Shown here: positions 59,160 through 61,441 of the stretch, in pieces
Position numbering within the stretch: the first letter of the stretch is position 1
Layout: the number at the start of each line of letters is the position of its first letter
NCBI GenBank assembly: GCA_900319905.1
Contig: ONQB01000019.1
Coordinates: 1 to 61,441, forward strand
Reading direction: 5' to 3'
DNA length: 61,441 bases
Source: an uncultured Prevotella sp.
GTDB taxonomy: Bacteria; Bacteroidota; Bacteroidia; Bacteroidales; Bacteroidaceae
The notes under the pieces: generated by a model
The model's database searches: none
What the model saw: the letters and a program-made list of their open reading frames with translations, nothing else
Told to the model about the DNA's origin: nothing
Program-made: the position numbers and the translations under genes

Positions 59160-60371
59160 TTACAAGTTTAGAGCCTTGGCACGAAGCAAAGCCTCAAGAT
59201 AATAATAATCAGCATATATAATGCTCGCGTCAATCTCGGAACCAGCAGGATGATGCCCTGTAGAATGGAGCAGGAAACTCACATTGCGCTTGCCGGAACG
59301 ATACCTCTTACCAGCAAGTTGCTTGAGCATCTTCACAGCGGCCTCTCGGTAGCGCTGTTGCTTTTCACCCTTCACATAACCTTGTAGCTCAAGCAGTGCA
59401 TCGGCAACGACGCAGGCTGCAGAAGCATCCTTGACGTTACGGTCGGGTGCATCCATGTCCCACACGGGTATCATGTCGTCGCTGGTCTCGCTAAGGCGCT
59501 TCAGATAGATGTCGGTCACCTTTTGAGCAAAGTCGAGAAACACTTGCTTGTGAGTATATCGGTATACCATAGTGTAACCATAAATGGCCCACGACTGTCC
59601 GCGCGACCACATAGAGTAATCGGCATAGCCCTGGTGGGTAACGCCCTTGATGAAATCGCCGCTAATCGTATCATAGACAGCTACATGATAACACGACCCG
59701 TCGGAACGGAAATGATGACGCATAGTAGTCATGGCGTGTGTGACAGCGAGATCATAGAGCAACGGATTGCCGCCGTGTTTTGCTGCCCAAAACATCAGGT
59801 CGAGATTAATCATGTTGTCCATAATGGTGTTGTGGGGCCAGTGGCGTGGCTTTACCTCGCGGGGCCAACTGAGAAGAGTACCCACAACAGGATTGAACAA
59901 TGTGGCCAGCGAGTCAGCCGAGGCGAGCAACACTTGACGGTAATCGTCGTTGCGTGTAACCTCATAGCCCTTGCCGTAGGAACACATCATCAGGAAACCA
60001 ATATCGTGATCAAAGACAGGCCGGTAGGCAATGCCGCGCAGACTCTCAGTGTAGCCGCGGGCGGGGCGAAGCAATACTGTGTCACCGCTTGCAATATAGT
60101 CCATCCACAATACACCAGGCCAGAAACCGGAGCACCATTCCTCAGCTGTGGCCTTACGCACGTTCCAGCCGATTTGATGGTCGGTAGAGAGAATGTTACG
60201 AGGCTCCATGGTGAAGTCGTAGTCTCCGCCGTTCCGCAATTCCGCAAGTGCACGCAACACCTGTCGGTGGCAATAACTCAGGTCGTCATCAACCCGAAAG
60301 TCTGACTCAGAATAGGACGATGTGCTAATTAGACCCAGCAGCAGGCACAAGAATAGTCGCAATGTTTTCAT
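59160..60371 (-). CDS. GH88 unsaturated glucuronyl hydrolase
   Basis: 403 residues with a signal peptide (1-19). An (alpha/alpha)6 barrel enzyme that removes 4,5-unsaturated uronic acids left by lyases. FDHDIGFLMMCSYG carries the first catalytic Asp, and NTIMDNMINLDLMFWAA the second; WSRGQSWAIYGYT and DASAACVVADALLEL are standard. First gene of the four-gene cluster, 9 bases before the lyase. The cluster lacks SusC/SusD homologues in this window. Confidence 0.92.
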   Translation of the reverse strand: MKTLRLFLCLLLGLISTSSYSESDFRVDDDLSYCHRQVLRALAELRNGGDYDFTMEPRNILSTDHQIGWNVRKATAEEWCSGFWPGVLWMDYIASGDTVLLRPARGYTESLRGIAYRPVFDHDIGFLMMCSYGKGYEVTRNDDYRQVLLASADSLATLFNPVVGTLLSWPREVKPRHWPHNTIMDNMINLDLMFWAAKHGGNPLLYDLAVTHAMTTMRHHFRSDGSCYHVAVYDTISGDFIKGVTHQGYADYSMWSRGQSWAIYGYTMVYRYTHKQVFLDFAQKVTDIYLKRLSETSDDMIPVWDMDAPDRNVKDASAACVVADALLELQGYVKGEKQQRYREAAVKMLKQLAGKRYRSGKRNVSFLLHSTGHHPAGSEIDASIIYADYYYLEALLRAKALNL

Positions 60372-60536
60372 CGTTGGATGTGTTTTTTATTATTATACGT
60401 ACAGTCTTTCCAAAATACTTAATCAATAATATAGTTTATCATCGTCAAATGGATCGTCGGTAAACGAGGTAGGTTAATTGAGTCATAATAATAAAGAAGG
60501 GAAAATAAAAGGAAATAGAAGAAATAGATGAGACCG
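60372..60536. other. Spacer upstream of GH88
   Basis: AT-rich. No full promoter match was found for the GH88 unit; no gene content. Confidence 0.4.
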
Positions 60537-60578
60537 AAAATGCGACAACAAGAAGATAGAAGTCTTTCTTGTGTCGCA
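60537..60578 (-). terminator. Terminator of the lytic transglycosylase gene
   Basis: TGCGACA-CAAGAA (minus, from 60578) pairs with TTCTTG-TGTCGCA (to 60541) with one bulge; TTTT follows (60540-60537). It is 20 bases beyond the stop at 60598. Confidence 0.8.
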
Positions 60579-60597
60579 TAGAAAAGTCATAAAGACC

Positions 60598-61035
60598 TTA
60601 AAGAGAACGCAAAGCGCTCATCACTTTATTATAGTATTGTTGCGTTCGTCTAATGCTATAGTGAATACCTCCATTCCACGATCGAATGGCCTTTTCAATA
60701 TTATTCTTAGGATTATAAAAGCTCTGAATAAGCAAGAACATCTCAATAGACTTTGCCACATTCAAACGATCTTTCAATTTATATCGCTTCTTGCTCTTCC
60801 GTGCTCTTAGAATGTTATTACATTCTGCAACCAATAAAGGTGTAATCTGCAAAGCACCAACAGAAGCACCACTAACAGCATTTGGATTACCATTACTCTC
60901 AACCTTCATGATAGCATTCACAACAGGTTTCCAGTCAAAATCAGAATCTGAGTCAGAAGCCACATGTGCGTCGGCAAATAATGGGAACAATAAAATACTA
61001 ATAAATAAGAATACTCTCTTTAATGATTTCTCCAT
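60598..61035 (-). CDS. Small secreted lytic transglycosylase (SLT fold)
   Basis: 145 residues with a signal peptide (1-23, ending FADAH). The SLT signature is clear: IMKVESNGNPNAVSGASVGA with catalytic Glu46, then LQITP, and SWNGG near residue 125. Full SLT proteins are longer; this is close to a bare catalytic domain. It should cut peptidoglycan glycan strands in the periplasm, with a 1,6-anhydro product. It is monocistronic. A phage- or conjugation-linked origin is possible because such minimal SLT proteins occur there, but nothing mobile is adjacent. Confidence 0.78.
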   Translation of the reverse strand: MEKSLKRVFLFISILLFPLFADAHVASDSDSDFDWKPVVNAIMKVESNGNPNAVSGASVGALQITPLLVAECNNILRARKSKKRYKLKDRLNVAKSIEMFLLIQSFYNPKNNIEKAIRSWNGGIHYSIRRTQQYYNKVMSALRSL

Positions 61036-61161
61036 AACAAGTAATTTATGGAACTTTGCGATAAAGAATCGCTACGATCATGTGCTTGAGAAAATGATTA
61101 CGCATGATCTCATTCCGTTAAACTTCGAAAGCCTATAAAGCTATCCTTAAATACGATAATG

Positions 61162-61169
61162 CAAAGTTA
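61162..61169 (-). promoter_or_regulatory. Promoter -7 box of the SLT gene
   Basis: TAACTTTG on the minus strand; the leader is about 125 bases to the ATG at 61035. No correct -33. Confidence 0.5.
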
Positions 61170-61246
61170 CAAAAAATAATCGACAAAAAGGCAATTATCA
61201 AGCACAAAATATCTTACCAACAAGTAAAGGATGATAAAAGTTAAGA

Positions 61247-61354
61247 GCCTACCCTGCCTATCCAGCCTACCCTGCCTATCTCGCCTATCCTGCCTATCCT
61301 GCCTATCTCGCCTACCTTGCCTACCTCGCCTACCCTGCCTATCTCGCCTACCAC
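61247..61354. repeat. Twelve-unit 9-bp tandem repeat next to the rrn terminator
   Basis: Twelve exact-length 9-base units with consensus GCCTAYCYN run without interruption from 61247 to 61354. The T-tract of the rRNA terminator follows at 61356. Strand asymmetry is strong: nearly no G besides the first base of each unit on the plus strand, a purine-rich RNA-like strand opposite. Confidence 0.9.
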
Positions 61355-61355
61355 C

Positions 61356-61398
61356 AAAAAAGCAGTCCCGGAACAAGCTCTTCGCTCGTCCCGGGACT
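61356..61398 (-). terminator. rrn operon terminator
   Basis: AGTCCCGG (minus, 61398-61391) pairs with CCGGGACT (61371-61364); TTTTTT follows (61361-61356). It lies 20 bases beyond the 5S rRNA 3' end. Confidence 0.88.
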
Positions 61399-61418
61399 TC
61401 TGCTCTTGTTTAAAAGAA

Positions 61419-61441
61419 GGCGGCTGCCTACTCTCCCGCAT
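61419..61441 (-). rRNA. 5S rRNA gene, 3' end only
   Basis: The minus strand from the window edge reads ATGCGGGAGAGTAGGCAGCC plus GCC, the typical 5S 3' end (GGGAGAGTAGG helix). Only the last 23 bases are inside; the rest of the rrn operon lies beyond the right edge. Confidence 0.8.

Noticed and set aside
61167-61441. Two minus-strand frames of Gly/Arg-rich repeats (GRIGEIG-type, RQGRRDRQ-type)
   Set aside because: They are translations of the 9-bp DNA repeat, the rrn terminator and 5S rRNA, not proteins.

Overview
The window looks like a chromosome piece from a Bacteroidota organism close to Prevotella. Reasons: many upstream regions carry the Bacteroidota promoter pattern (TTTG, about 19-20 bases, TAnnTTTG) with little Shine-Dalgarno signal; there are Bacteroidota-typical families (DUF4924, DUF4295, a T9SS plug-type protein, 7-TM/AraC fusions, GH97, GH57-like and GH133); and one secreted protein ends in a Prevotella-style C-terminal sorting motif. 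No plasmid, prophage, integrase, transposase or CRISPR array was seen. The right edge cuts the 3' end of a 5S rRNA gene, so an rrn operon lies just outside.

Layout. 1-4.8 kb: mobA and a small membrane gene, a ROK glucokinase, then divergent tsaC and a ClC/CBS transporter. 4.85-12.0 kb (minus): a compact six-gene unit starting with a GrpE-like protein and an Hsp70 without the C-terminal lid, then a 700-residue membrane protein, a DUF1963 protein, an unrecognised helical protein and a Sel1-repeat protein. This is the least explained system in the window. 12.2-16.2 kb (plus): a 7-TM/AraC regulator, LysE exporter, DUF4924 and prfC. 16.4-23.3 kb (minus): the full trp operon in the order D-C-F-A-B-E-G, preceded by a promoter, a leader peptide with three consecutive Trp codons and an intrinsic terminator. 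23.3-29.1 kb: a candidate small RNA, an ECF sigma factor, rpe, a secreted duplicated-domain protein, a second 7-TM/AraC regulator and a small membrane protein. 29.3-34.1 kb (minus): GH133 debranching enzyme, GT4 glycosyltransferase and a GH57-like protein that seems to have lost both catalytic residues. 34.2-38.0 kb: miaA, pgk and the T9SS plug-type gene. 38.0-39.0 kb: a gene-free block of tandem repeats and hairpins. 39.0-45.5 kb (minus): a purF-type gene, carA and carB behind a long leader containing a terminator. 45.7-49.0 kb (plus): map, tsaD, pncC-like, rpmB, rpmG and the DUF4295 gene. 49.4-53.2 kb (minus): two identical tRNA-Asp genes, a GNAT, a GT2, a membrane protein, recR and an outer-membrane barrel. 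53.4-60.4 kb (minus): a polysaccharide-degradation cluster (GH88, heparinase II/III-like lyase, GH97, alpha/beta hydrolase). 60.5-61.4 kb: a small secreted lytic transglycosylase, a 12-unit 9-bp repeat and the rrn terminator.

Genes that appear to work together: the trp genes take chorismate to tryptophan under leader control; purF/carA/carB share glutamine-dependent entry steps of nucleotide synthesis; GH133/GT4/GH57-like form a glycogen or alpha-glucan module; GH88/lyase/GH97 should act in sequence on a uronic-acid-containing glycan; and the Hsp70/GrpE-like pair probably serves the membrane protein encoded next to it.

Two copies of a roughly 145-150 bp element with long inverted termini (MITE-like) lie between genes at 16.3 and 27.1 kb. 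Starts were moved inward from the longest open frame for trpE, rpe, miaA, the DUF4924 gene, the outer-membrane barrel and the alpha/beta hydrolase. All family assignments come from reading motifs, not from database searches.
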